Positions 12,558 through 23,034 of a stretch of DNA of 64,000 bases are shown here, piece by piece. The number at the start of each line of letters is the position of its first letter. Position 1 is the first letter of the stretch. This DNA is from Helianthus annuus (lineage: Eukaryota; Streptophyta; Magnoliopsida; Asterales; Asteraceae), in the NCBI RefSeq assembly GCF_002127325.2, contig NC_035448.2:8766915-8830914 (forward strand), read 5' to 3'. A model generated the notes under the pieces. That model searched no databases. It saw only the letters and a program-made list of their open reading frames with translations, and was not told where the DNA came from. Both the position numbers and the translations under genes were made by a program.

Positions 12558-12974
12558 TGTAGGATCGTTTTCAGACCCGAACGAGTCGATCAGAAGAGTT
12601 TATCTCTAAACGAAAGGCGGAAACAGACGTATAGAGTTCAATTCAGCAAGATTCACACTATAAACTGTTGTATGATTGATATAAAGACGTTTTACAACCT
12701 GACAACACTTCAGCAGCACTTCGTTGCTCTAGCTGGAAAGTTAAAAATGATGAAAGTTTGAAGAATATATATAGGTAATGACCCTTCCGTTTGAAAGTGA
12801 CATGCCACCTTTCAAACGGAACCCATTTCAAACTAAACCCTCTTCAAACTTTCGGCTTCAAACTAAACCCTTTTCAAACTTTCAGCTTCAAACTTTCAGC
12901 TTCAAACTTTCAGCTTCAAATGTAATAAACCGAGACTCGATATAAGACGAAGACGACAGATGACTGCACCAACA
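12558..12974 (-). repeat. 5' LTR of the truncated gag-only element
   Basis: On the plus strand it begins TGTAGGATCG and ends TGCACCAACA, 417 bp. Both ends match the LTRs at 45645-46121 and 51213-51692, so the elements are one family, but the middle differs: here TTCAAAC words replace the GAGCGATCC words of the other. No partner LTR is found to the left because the element is truncated near 6160. Confidence 0.8.
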
Positions 12975-13007
12975 GAGGGGCACCGCTGGTCAGTTGCATG
13001 TTGGGTC

Positions 13008-13313
13008 GGTATGGCGGGGCGGGGCGTGCCTAGCCCGCGTGGGTTGGCCACGTGTTATAATTTTTTTTCAATTATTATAAAAATACACACAAAATTAAAA
13101 AAAAGCCTAAAATTATTATTAAAATTTCCTAAAAATTACAAAATCCTACAGGCACCTATAGCCTAGCCAACCCAGCCAATGAGAGCCGGCCACGGAAGAC
13201 TGCTAGGCCCGCCCAACGCCCGGGCTGAAACCCCGGCCCAAGGGGCCACGCCGAAACCTAAGCCCATTCGGGGTGATGACTTGGGCGTTTGTACCCAACC
13301 CACGCCCCATACC
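13008..13313. mobile_element. GC-rich MITE-like inverted repeat element
   Basis: GGTATGGCGGGGCG at the left and the complement of GGTATGGGGCGTGGG at the right enclose about 306 bp. The ends are strikingly GC-rich (GCCTAGCC and GGCCACG words) and the core is AT-rich. No clear target duplication was found. Confidence 0.45.
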
Positions 13314-15595
13314 TCATAGTCTCAACTTGTGTTAGCTATTGACCAGTCCACTTGTATTTGCGTCTCTATACGACTAAATTCAGGTACTAGTTGTATCCAC
13401 ATTTCACAAGTTATTTTATGTGGATAACTGATTGACTTCATGTTATATAACCCTTTTTTTTACTTTTTATTCAAATATGTTTACATTTTAGTATATTTAC
13501 ATGAACTGATCTGATTGCCAAATTACGAATAGATTGATTTACGGAATTCAAAATTTTCAATCGGATGGTGGAGACGATCACGATGGTACACGGGAGATCT
13601 GTTGGTGGCAAGGTAAAGAGGCGGCGCAGGTTAGCCGATTTATTAATCAAATTTTGGATGATATATAATTTTCTAGTTAAAAATCTTTCATTTCATAATA
13701 TAAGTTTATTATAATTCATATATGTATTTATTAGATTGAAGAGTTGTAGCAAAAGAAAATGCAGACAAAGCAGAGAAATAGTGTGCATCTTTTGGAGTGT
13801 GAGTAGCATTACTATTGTTGTGATTCACTTTTAGGCTCAATGTTTACTTGACATTCATCTTTATCAGGAGTGCAGACGAGCCAAGCCAAGCCAAGCCTGA
13901 GCTTGATTAGGCTTGAGCTCGGCTGTTGGATAGCTTTTCAAGCTTCAGCGTGGCTCGGACATGGCAATATTATTATTACTAACTAGTTTATAATAATTAT
14001 TATTGTTTTCTATTATTTTTTCCTTTTTGACTCAATAAACGCAATTATTCTGACCTGTTTTAATTGACTTGTTTTTGCCACCCCCCCCCAATGACAAATA
14101 TTGGATCTGCCTGTTGGATATGAATTTGGGATCCTTCACTTGTTTAGTTTGAACTGGGATCCCTCATAGGTGATTTTTGCAGCTTTTTCATTATATACGC
14201 CTTTGTGTATTAGGTTTTTTTGGGGGTAAATGGGAAGGTGCACTAGTAAACCTGTGTCTTTTTGGCTTGTAATGTATTGATGAGACATGATATTAGGAGT
14301 CTTGACTTGTTTTTATTTGATATTCTAGAATTCTTGTTGCTTGAGAAGGAAAAGATTGAAATGATAGATACATGGGCGAGTTAGATTTTGATTATTATAG
14401 AGGACTTTTCCTTGGACACTGACCAATGTAAGTTTTATTTAGAAATGTTTTTTTCATTGTCTTTAAGTAATTACTTGTGGATTAAATGCAGTGCAACCAA
14501 CAACCAGGTTCATGAGAATGCCGTTATATGGTGATCAAACATATGCGGGAGTTTGTTGAGAGAATTCAACATGACTTTATTAATAACGTAGGTCTTTTCC
14601 ATATGTTTAAAATATCAAAATTTTAATTTATTTGTATACATTTAGATACTTTGTTTGTTTTCAGTTATGGAATGCAAAAGAGAAGACCACACATGAGAAA
14701 ATTGAAATTATGATCGTCCACTTAATGGAGCATTGGATTAAGGTGTTCGGTGTTTGAGGGCCAGAGATGAACTTCGTAAATGCGTTTCAAGGTTAGCTTA
14801 AATTTTACCATAGTGATCATTTACGTCTAATAGGTCAACTAAAAACTTGCTTATATATGAGTATGTAGTATAAAGATATGTATATATGTGTATGTAGCAT
14901 AATATATATACGGTTCAACCGAACCAAGACATTTGTAACTCATTAACTTTGATTATCACATGAGACATGTATATCTTTGTATGTGATGAATGTTTTTTTT
15001 TGCATGGTTTGATACATACTTATTGTATAGTTTGTTATTAATGATTTGGTAGATATATTGGTCGATTGTAGTATTCTTGGACTTCTAGGTCATAGATTTG
15101 GATCTTCATGTTTTATGTGCATATGTAGGGTAGATTTGGAACATGTCCTATGACCTATGTGTATGCATGTATGATAGTATTTTAACATTTGAATTTAACG
15201 ATTGGATTTTATACATATGTACACTTATGTATGCATTTTAAGCTTCATTTTATTAATGTAACGTAATGTTTTGCTAGGCAATTTCTAAGGTTTTCGGTTG
15301 CAAGTATGAATTGAAGACGTTGGGTTTGGGTTGCAAGCATGAAGACATCAGTTCAGGGAGTCATTGTATATCATATTCATCTTTAGAGATATATGTATTT
15401 GTGTTACTTTGAAACTTTTCTAATTTTGTGTTACTTTGAAACCTTTGTAATTTATATTGGTTTTAATTTAGTTTTGTTTTTTGTATATTTTTTTTTCAAT
15501 TTTGGATAATTTGATTATAATGAGAATTTATTGGGAATTTTTAATAAATTTCTTAGGATGATCTATAAAAATTACTTTTTTTTAGTTTAAACACC
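13314..15595. other. CACTA interior with no recognised gene
   Basis: This 2.3-kb stretch sits between the GC-rich MITE and the second CACTA terminus. It contains one exon-like pair (14543-14757, listed separately), a run of nine C at about 14080 and AT-rich sequence. I see no transposase domain. It may be decayed coding sequence of the CACTA element, but the sequence does not prove it. Confidence 0.4.
14543..14757 (+). pseudogene. Exon-like remnant with a canonical 77-bp intron
   Basis: Fifteen codons from ATG (14543-14587, MREFVERIQHDFINN) stop at GTAGGT. After a 77-bp AT-rich intron ending TTTTCAG (14588-14664), the frame resumes for 30 codons (14665-14757, including LWNAKEKTTHEKIEIM and HWIKVFGV) and ends in TGA. 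A frame that stays open across canonical splice sites is suggestive of a former gene end. The sequence upstream of the ATG reads only with frameshifts and stops, so it is a remnant. I do not recognise the protein. It lies inside the CACTA element, so either decayed transposon protein or captured host exons would fit. Confidence 0.35.
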
Positions 15596-15735
15596 AAGAG
15601 ATGCGGTTCTAGAACCGCATCTCTTGTATATATTAAGAAAACAATAGTTTTTGCTTGAATTATCAAAAGATGCGGGTCTAAAACCGCATCTTATAGCCAA
15701 TTTACCCGCATTATTTGATCATTTTTGTACTAGTG
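15596..15735. mobile_element. Terminus of a second CACTA family with hairpins
   Basis: Read on the minus strand from 15735 it begins CACTAGTACAAAAATGATC, a CACTA-type end different from that of the host element. Two hairpin-forming repeats of AGATGCGG follow, one a perfect 30-bp palindrome centred between 15610 and 15611, the other a 26-bp near-palindrome at 15667-15692. I found no matching left terminus, so this is probably the remaining end of a truncated insertion. Confidence 0.45.
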
Positions 15736-15736
15736 G

Positions 15737-16145
15737 TAGCTAAAGATAGCGACTTCGTAGTTAAATTTTGTAGCAAAAACAATGCAAATTATCATAGCCA
15801 ACCCATTCGTAGCTAAAAATAACCAAAGCTAAAAGTATTCGTAGCTAAAATTTTCCGTAGCTACAAGTATCCGTGGCTAAAAACAACCGTAGCTAAAAAA
15901 AAAACGTAGCTAAAAACATCCGTAGCTAAAAACCCATAGCGAAATTTCGTAGCAACCTTCTTCATAGCAAATCGTGGCTAAAATACCGACGCCATTTTTT
16001 GTAGCTAAATTCGTCGCAAACATAATTTTCGTAGCTAAAGTTTGTAGCCAATAAATTTGCGACGGGACTTGTAGCTACGAACCAAATCTGTTGCAAATTC
16101 GTAGCAAAAAGGATGTTTGCTACGGATTTAGCCGTAGCAAATGTC
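15737..16145. repeat. CACTA right subterminal repeat array
   Basis: Variants of CCGTAGCTAAAAA repeat every 10 to 25 bp up to the terminus. The left array uses GTAGCAAAAT, so the two ends share the core GTAGC but differ in the following bases. Confidence 0.7.
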
Positions 16146-16371
16146 TATTTATGTAGTAGTGTTACCTTTGAATTGACAAAAATGCCCTCATGTGCAAAGT
16201 ATATGACCAAATTTAACTGAAAAAACTAACTGAGTTCGGCCTAAAGAACAAAACGTGTATGATATGAAAACATATATAAAGGACAAAACTCGTCAATTTT
16301 GAACATAAATAACAACGTCTAAAAATAAATATAAAGATAAAAGGATAATCATTGAAATTCTCCTTATTAAA

Positions 16372-17369
16372 TCTAAATCAAGTACATCAAATACAATCAT
16401 CACATTCTAGACAAAGTAGCAATTAGTAAAACTTATTATCAACCAAAGACGACGAACATGCGGCAAATAACATAACATGCATTTAATTTTTTTGGCAAAT
16501 GTGGTGCCCAACGTGTCATGTACTCAAGACTTGCGTGTTTATAAAGGGATCTAGAGGCAAATAACATAACAACATACATTTAATTTTTTGGGCGGGGAGG
16601 GGCGCCTGACCCTCCGAACTTTTCGCTCAGTAGTGTTATATATGTAGTTTTCGTATAGAAATTTTTGGGTATATACGTTTTCGACTCCCCGGTTCTGTAG
16701 AAATTTTTGGGTATATACGTTTTCGACCCCCTCTGTCATTCGGGTCAAGTTTCGCCACTGGTTATGCAAGGAAGGGATGGTAATGGTTTAAAATTATTGG
16801 AAACTTAACATGGATAAGAAGCATGCCAAGAACATTACTACAAGTTAACCAAAGATCCATGTGATTAGAGAAAAGCTGATGAAGTCATGATGATTTATTA
16901 ATCTGATATTATTACTAAAGGCTTGTAGACTAGTGATATTAAGGTGTATAGTAGAAGTGTTTCTCGTCAAGTGATTAAGGGTTCTAGCTAGTCCTATGGT
17001 GGACATCGGTGTAGATTTATGAGTAGGTTTAAAGAAGGTGTGAAAAATCCCATATAATCGAATTCAAATTTGATGTTTCTATAGAGGACCTGATGACACA
17101 TGATAGTCCCAAGAAGATATGTAGTTATATCCTCACCCATATACCTTGTAATGAGATCTTAGGAACACAATCTTAAATTATTGAATAACGAATTATAAGA
17201 CCCTTAGTGGCTTGATTTTCAATGTAATAGTTGAAAGTGTGCTAAAAGAATAGACTAAAAGGTTACCAACGTACATTTGAAATATGAGTAATAACTGGAT
17301 ATGTCCGCCAAATTCCAAATAAATGAATTTAGTAAAATGAAATAACAAAGGGTATAAGAAGAATTACTT
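16372..17369. other. Spacer containing an old CAGTGGCG-type element
   Basis: Around 16590-16760 the minus strand begins CAGTGGCGAAACTTGACCC and holds two copies of a 42-bp unit with AGAAATTTTTGGGTATATAC (starting 16657 and 16699). It resembles the hAT-like MITEs at 423-589 and 26190-26373, but the other end is not clear. The rest of the stretch shows no gene or repeat I can name. Confidence 0.35.
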
Positions 17370-17370
17370 A

Positions 17371-17691
17371 AGGGTTGTTTAGTAACTTCTGAATGGTTAA
17401 GTGCTAAATTAGTAGGAGTCTAGAGGTCTGAACTATTAAGTGTTGGACCAATAAGAGGTTTGACCATTAAGAGTCAGTATAATGCTTAACCGTTCAAAGA
17501 CAAATTTCTGACCAATTCAGATTAGAGGTCTCAACCATTCGGACTCAGTATAATGCTTAATCATTCAGAGGCAAATGTTTGAACCATTCGGACATCCGCT
17601 CGCGAAACAAACAGTCTGAATCATTAAGTACTGAACCGGTAAGAGGATGAACCATTAAAAACCTAATCAAGAGCGTAAACAAACAACCCCT
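17371..17691. mobile_element. hAT-type MITE with AGGG(T)TGTTT ends
   Basis: The left end AGGGTTGTTTAGTAAC pairs with the complement of AGGGGTTGTTTGTTTACG at the right. The interior is filled with CTGAATGGTTAAG-like words in both orientations. This TGTTTG-type end with internal GAATGGTT words is a common plant hAT MITE form. No clean 8-bp duplication could be fixed. Confidence 0.6.
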
Positions 17692-17922
17692 AAGTATATG
17701 TTTTTATATATCCATATCCGATTTTAAAAGTTCTCAAGTGTGTTTTAAATGAAAATATTAATAATTTCTAGAAATATAGCTTGTATTTAACATTCAATAG
17801 CTTATGAATGTATCATGCGATTATTAAAACAGGTTGATTGTGTTTCATTTTGATTACATATGATAACCACACGACTATCGACATATGTGTTCTTATGCAA
17901 CTCTGGTTGATGAAATTTATTA

Positions 17923-19228
17923 GAGTAAATTACAAGTTTTGTCCTTTATGTTTACACCAAATTGCAGGCGTTGTCATTTTGGCCAAAAGTTTACAGACGG
18001 TGTCCTTAGCCTTTCAAAATCTTGCACGTTATGTCCTTTAGGCCAAACCCAGTTAGAATTTTTGGTTAAATCTGGACATATGCCTTGCACATGAGGTTGT
18101 TGTCATTTCATCTCTTCAGGGATATTGTGTAAAAAACTTATGTTTAGGGACTAGTTTGTAATAAATTGAAAAATAAAGAAATATAATATCTCTCTCTATC
18201 TCTCACAACTACTGAAAGTCCCTCTCTCTCTATCTAACATATCTGAGATCGGAGATCGTATTCATCACTCCAGTAATTTTTCCAAGAGTAAGGGCATTGT
18301 TTGTGATCGTCTGAAATATAACAACAGGGCATTTTTCAGATATGTTAGAGAACAGCGCTGAGCATTTTTTCAAGAGTAAGGGTTGGGATAGGAGACAACG
18401 GTAATCGTGAAATATAACAACAGGTCTGTGATCGGAGACGACGAAACCGGGCTGATATCAGAGATGACAGACCAGATCGGAGATTGAAGACGACAGAGTG
18501 TACGACGGTGGCATAGTTGTCGCAGGTCTGAGATCGAAAGTGTTTGTAGATGATGAATAGTGATGGTGGTGGTTGAGGGTGGTACCAACATATGGATGCA
18601 AAATTGCAAATGACCTAAATTTCATCAAGAACCAAAAATCGAAAAGTAAATGGGAATCATTTTTAAAAATCTTGATCGTGGTCATCATTTGGTTGTTAAA
18701 AGTCGAAGGAATCTTCATTGGAGAAATTGCATCATTGTGAAAAGTTGAAGGAATCTTCAATAGAGAAATCGCATCAACGGATTCGGTGGATTCACTGGAT
18801 TGCACTCAACAAAGTTTCGGTTGTAATCATAAAGAATAGGTGCGCAAAGTGTGAGAGATTATGGACCAGATACTTTAGGTGTGTTAGGGTTTGGTAGTTC
18901 GGTTTAGAGAGAGAACAGAGAGATAGATAGATAGAGGAGTTTAGAGAGAGAGAGAGAGATACTAAAGGTTTCTATTTTTATATTTTATAGAAATAGTCGC
19001 TTGTTATAATTTATTTACTCAATAGTCCCTGAGAATATAAATTGACAAGAATACCCTTATGTGCAAGGCACATGACCATATTTAACTAAAAAATCTAACT
19101 GGGTTTGGCCAAAAGGACATAACATGCAAGATTTTGGAACATTAAGTATAGAACTTGTCAACTTTTGCGCTAAAGGACACCACCTGCAATTTGGTGTAAA
19201 CGTAAAGGACAAAACTCGTAATTTACTC
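17923..19228. mobile_element. Mutator-like element with long inverted arms, 1.3 kb
   Basis: The left arm begins GAGTAAATTACAAGTTTTGT and the right arm is the complement of GAGTAAATTACGAGTTTTGT. The arms pair over about 200 bp (shared words CCAAATTGCAGG, TTTGGCC and GGACATA). The interior 18180-18960 has mirror CT- and GA-rich microsatellites and no protein I recognise. The flanking 9-mers AATTTATTA and GTTATATTA agree at 6 of 9. The arms are related to those around the CACTA element, so this is an uninterrupted relative of that element. Confidence 0.7.
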
Positions 19229-19439
19229 GTTATATTATAATCGTCGTTAGAGTTGATTTGGATGAATCAAAAGTTTGATTAATATTTTTTTTATTATTAT
19301 TTTTAAATTACTATTTAGTTACCGAAATTACATCGAAATAGAAGGTAAACGGACAACAAGCTACGTTGCTACCCCTTTTTTAATAGCATAACCAAGTCTT
19401 TTAAAAACTACATTCATAGATCTCAGGGTCATAACGTTA

Positions 19440-19870
19440 CTATACCTGACCCTTTGGACTCTACTAAGCAGGTCCACAACATCTGGTGCAAGGAAACCAA
19501 AAGTCAAACACAGATGGGATAAACACATGTTGGTTGTCAAGGCACACTTTCTCGTGTTTGGTCACTTTATTCGAAGCAACTTTTAAAGCAGCCTGACCCA
19601 CCATGGAAGCACTACCCCCAAGCCTACAAGAGGGGAAACCCCTGTTAGATCCACACGTGTTTTCCTCCTGTTCATCCATAGACCAACATGTTGGCTGGTC
19701 TGAGGGTAAATCTTCCTTCCAATGGGTCAGTTAAGAAATTCAACAGTGCTTCTTTCTTAGCAGAAATCCTAACACGCCTGAACATGTCAAAGAGGACATC
19801 GGTACTTGAAACGCGGGAGCTCTCTAAATTTAAATTTTGATTAACAAATATTGTGATATTGACCAAAATG
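19440..19870 (-). pseudogene. Frameshifted fragment with a VDLTGVSPL motif
   Basis: Successive minus-strand frames give DVLFDMFRRVRISAKKEA, LRPANMLVYGW, VDLTGVSPLVGL, then ALKVASNKVTKHEKVCLDNQ and HVFIPSVFD. These words, in this order, resemble a repeated plant protein segment that I associate with reverse-transcriptase-related annotations in Asteraceae. That association is from memory and unchecked. At least two frame changes and a stop separate the pieces, so the copy is dead. No neighbouring RT domain is readable. Confidence 0.45.
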
Positions 19871-20087
19871 GACCCAAAATGATAAATTAGCGAGTTGATC
19901 TTAAAATTGGCCGGCTGTGTTCAAATGATTGAAAATGTTTTTATAGGTGTTCTATATATATGATTTGAAATGTTAACTTAGAAGTTAACAAGAAAGACTA
20001 TCCAACTCATTTTGAAAATTTTTAGACTTTATTCAACTATTTTGGTGTGAATGGTATACTAATTTTAGTTGAACATGCTAGTGTTAT

Positions 20088-20275
20088 TTGAAAGAGTGAA
20101 TTTGAGGACTTGCTCCTCATAACATGGTATACTGTTGCAAGTAAACATGGTCTTGAAAAATACTACATTCAGAAAAAAGCAATTAAGAACTTTGACTCTC
20201 ACTTATATGGTTAACCGAACCGAGGATTATGATCTTTGAAAGAGTGAATTTGAGGACTTGCTCCTCATAACATGG
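20088..20275. repeat. Pair of 40-bp direct repeats
   Basis: An identical 40-bp stretch beginning TTGAAAGAGTGAATTTGAGG occurs at 20088-20127 and 20236-20275, 148 bp apart. No transposon signature is evident around the pair. Confidence 0.8.
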
Positions 20276-20454
20276 AATTTTGATTTGTTGAACGTATTGG
20301 TACCTATGAATCTCACACTTTGTTAAATAGGAGGAGTTACACACTAAGAACTTCTCTTTTTTTTTTTTTGAATGGCACTAAGAACTTCTCAATTGTATTC
20401 TTTTTTTTGACAAGATAACTTGGAATTAGATACCTTGGAAATTACATGTAAGAC

Positions 20455-20680
20455 TTTATAGCCTAGTGGCATTCTGGGGGTGGGATAAGGCCTTGGGACC
20501 AATAGGTACTGGGTTTGATTCCCATAAAGGGGGGTTTTCCCATATTTATTAGGTTTCCTCCTGAATTTGTGTATAAACATTATTGCCTAGTGGAGATGGA
20601 TATGATCGGATGATTCCACTAGTGGTATGATAATACTCTAGTGGTCCGTTAGTGATCCAAATTTGCCGTTCAAAAAAAGA
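20455..20680 (+). mobile_element. tRNA-derived SINE
   Basis: TAGCCTAGTGGC near the start fits a pol III A box, and GGGTTTGATTCCC about 50 bp on fits a B box. The unit continues for about 150 bp and ends in a short A run (TTCAAAAAAAGA). Upstream AAGACTTTAT and downstream AAGACTATGA may be a decayed target duplication. No coding content, as expected. Confidence 0.6.
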
Positions 20681-20689
20681 CTATGAATA

Positions 20690-22791
20690 AATGGTTTCCG
20701 TTTTCAAATTCAAGAGTTGACTTTGGGACTTGATTTTATATAAATCTGTTAAATAAACTCATTGTGAATGTGATATGCTTAATAAAAATTAGAGGAAGCT
20801 TGATGAATCACAACATTACTTTAGTTTTTATATTTGTGCCTGTGGTTAACACCATAGTCGAACGATGAGATATCGCAGCTGTATGATGTCATGTTAGGTA
20901 TTATATGTCCCACGATACATCTAAGGTGAAAATAAGATAAAAGAGCAATGTTTTATAAATCAAAACTAAACCTATATAAACTCTTTACATGCGACGTGCT
21001 ATATATTTGAATATATAAAATAAGGCCACATGAGAATGGCCTGGACGGTCTCCCATCCTGCCTTTGCCCTTGTCGACCCTTTGTTTTACTGAACACATTG
21101 TAGTTATACGATACGATGACCTTATGGTTAATTTTAAAATATTTTTCTTCAGGTGTATAGGACAAACTATAGGGATGTGCACGAGTCATGACCTAATTGC
21201 ATGAATAAAAATGTAATGTGAGAAAAGGTCTAGAGGTTATGAATAGAATAAAAGATGCAATAGATAGAAGACAACTAGGGTCGGTTATATATTTACCAAA
21301 TCCTGATTTTTTTCTACATTTTTTACAATAACATTGACCAAAGGGGGTGGCTTGTTTCGTTGGTTTCTTGACATATAATTTTTATTTCTTAAACAATTAA
21401 TAAACATATACTTTAACCTGATTTTTTCTACATTTTTTACAATAACATTGACCAACGGTGGTGGCTTGTTTCGTTGGTTTCTTGACATATAATTTTTTGT
21501 ATTTCTTAAACAATTAATAAACATATACTTTAATATTGAACCCTGCTCGCATGACTAGAAAGTGTCATTTGACCCAGTCATTAGCAGTCCAGTCTTTCAC
21601 TCGTCGGCCCGTGATTTTTGATTAAGGGTGGGCCCACCTAAGCTGTTATTATTTATTAAGACTATAGGGTGTTGAGAAAGGTAGTGCTCAAAGGATGCTC
21701 CGCCACGTAGGCGTACACGTAAGCGGGTGTGAGAATGGGCCTAAAGGGGATGGATCTAGGGTGTGGAGGATGAGCCTATATCTATATATATATGTGTGTG
21801 TGTATGTATATGTGTGTGTATAAAGAAGAAGAAGAAGAGAGAGAGGCCCGGCGAGAACGTCTTCGGAAGGACGCCAACGACGGGGACGGACCTAGAGGGC
21901 GGTGTGCTGGGGCATCGCCGGCCTTAGGCCGCTCCCCACACCAAGTAACCTAATCATTCTAGGTGGATTTTTGATAGAGAATACCGATAAAGAAAAGTAT
22001 GATTGTTTAGAAAATAATATTTTTAAGTTGAGACGTGGAAATGAAGTTAGTATTTTGAGTTTTCTAAGTCAAAATATGTAGATGGATGGAAGAGTGCCAT
22101 ACAAGAATAGTCAGACAAAAAGTTATATAAAATAGAGATTTTTTTCTAATAAAAAAGTTAAAATTGTAGCTTTATGTGATGTAAGAGCACCTCCAATGCG
22201 GCTTGTGTGGAGGTGTCAGGAACTTCAAACCCCAAATCGAGACGAGACACAACATTGGAGGGATGTGGTCCAAAGTTCTTGGTCCGAAATTCCGAACTCG
22301 TCCATTTGATGCAATGGTATGTCATGTTTATTACTAAGTATTTAATATTTCATTGATTTAACGTCTTGTAAGATATGAGAATCTAACCTCGTTATTAAAA
22401 CAAATAAAATATAAAGAACTTGACTTTTGAATGATATTCATTAGATTTGCATTACACAAAATTAATTATAGATTGATTGGTGTAATTAATCTTTTGGGCT
22501 TAAGAAATATATGTGAGTGAATTAGATTGTCATTAATTGAGAGGAGCCAAAGAAGAATAGCAAGAATCAAATGATAGAAATTAGTGGGCTTGAGTGTTTT
22601 TTCTATAATTGGGTCAAAAATTAATAAAGTACCAAAGTAGTGGACAACACTAAAAATCAATTGGGCTTATTTTAATTTGTTGGACTGTCAATAGGATAAA
22701 GAAAAAACGGCAGTGTCCCAGAAATGCTACTTAGCGATAAAAGGTTAGCGTCTGGTGTAAAATCCCACCTATTTAGTTATTTGAGTTTAGA
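20690..22791. other. Spacer with two small repeats
   Basis: A 117-bp unit is repeated twice in tandem at about 21301-21536, each copy starting near CCTGATTTTTT. A mixed TA/TG microsatellite with GAA repeats lies at 21780-21845. At 22188-22260, GAGCACCTCCAATGC and a later near-complement ACATTGGAGG suggest a small MITE. No gene is visible. Confidence 0.5.
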
Positions 22792-23034
22792 GACCTCCTC
22801 AAGATTTACAAAAGTATGCATGGCTTAGAACATAAAAAGAAGCTGGTTCAATCTACCATCTTAACGACATGCCTGGTAATTTGGAAGGCTCGGAATGACG
22901 TTATCTTCGCTGGAAAACCAATAGTTGCGGACAGAATATTTGGAGAACTATAATCGTTGGCTTTCACATGGATAAAGTATAGAGCAAAGGGCTTGATCAC
23001 GAATTGGGAGACCTGGGTGAATTTTAATTTTTAA
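22792..23034 (+). pseudogene. 3' end of a LINE (L1-type) ORF2
   Basis: One frame reads 80 codons with a single internal TAA. It includes ILTTCLVIWKARNDVIFAGK, then SLAFTWIKYRAKG and NWETWVNF before the final stop. Tryptophan-rich words of this kind (IWKARN, FxWIKYR) characterise the C-terminus downstream of the reverse transcriptase in plant L1 LINEs. The upstream RT and endonuclease are absent, consistent with 5' truncation during retrotransposition. AT-rich 3' sequence follows. Confidence 0.8.

Larger units (their letters stand above)
1481..16161. mobile_element. CACTA-superfamily DNA transposon, 14.7 kb, non-autonomous
   Basis: The left end reads CACTACTACAAAAAGAGGC and the right end is the complement of CACTACTACATAAATAGAC, followed by the shared subterminal phrase ATTTGCTA. 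Flanking TTA (1478-1480) and TTA (16162-16164) form a perfect 3-bp target duplication, the CACTA hallmark. Both ends carry arrays of short subterminal repeats. No TNP2-type transposase is readable inside; instead the body holds MITEs, a Helitron-like cluster, a gypsy gag pseudogene and a Copia gag fragment, so mobility would depend on enzymes from another copy. Whether the retroelement pieces were inserted or picked up by the transposon cannot be told from one copy. Confidence 0.88.
1247..16362. mobile_element. Outer Mutator-like element with long inverted arms, split by CACTA
   Basis: The left arm (1247-about 1437) is the reverse complement of the right arm (about 16165-16362) over roughly 200 bp, sharing blocks such as TTGACGAGTTTTGT and GGGCATTTTTGTCAATTC. 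The candidate 9-bp target duplications TTTACTAAA (1238-1246) and CTTATTAAA (16363-16371) agree at 7 of 9 positions, the length expected of MULEs. Before the CACTA insertion the element would have been only about 430 bp, almost all inverted repeat. A second family member is at 17923-19228. Family assignment rests on arm structure and duplication length; no transposase is present. Confidence 0.55.

Noticed and set aside
13990..14090. Run of C residues as a G-quadruplex or regulatory site
   Set aside because: It is a single homopolymer of nine C without further G/C tracts, too little to support a structure.
18180..18960. Possible gene inside the second inverted-arm element (79- and 115-codon minus frames)
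   Set aside because: The frames are low-complexity Ser/Thr/His readings of microsatellite-rich sequence with no conserved domain.
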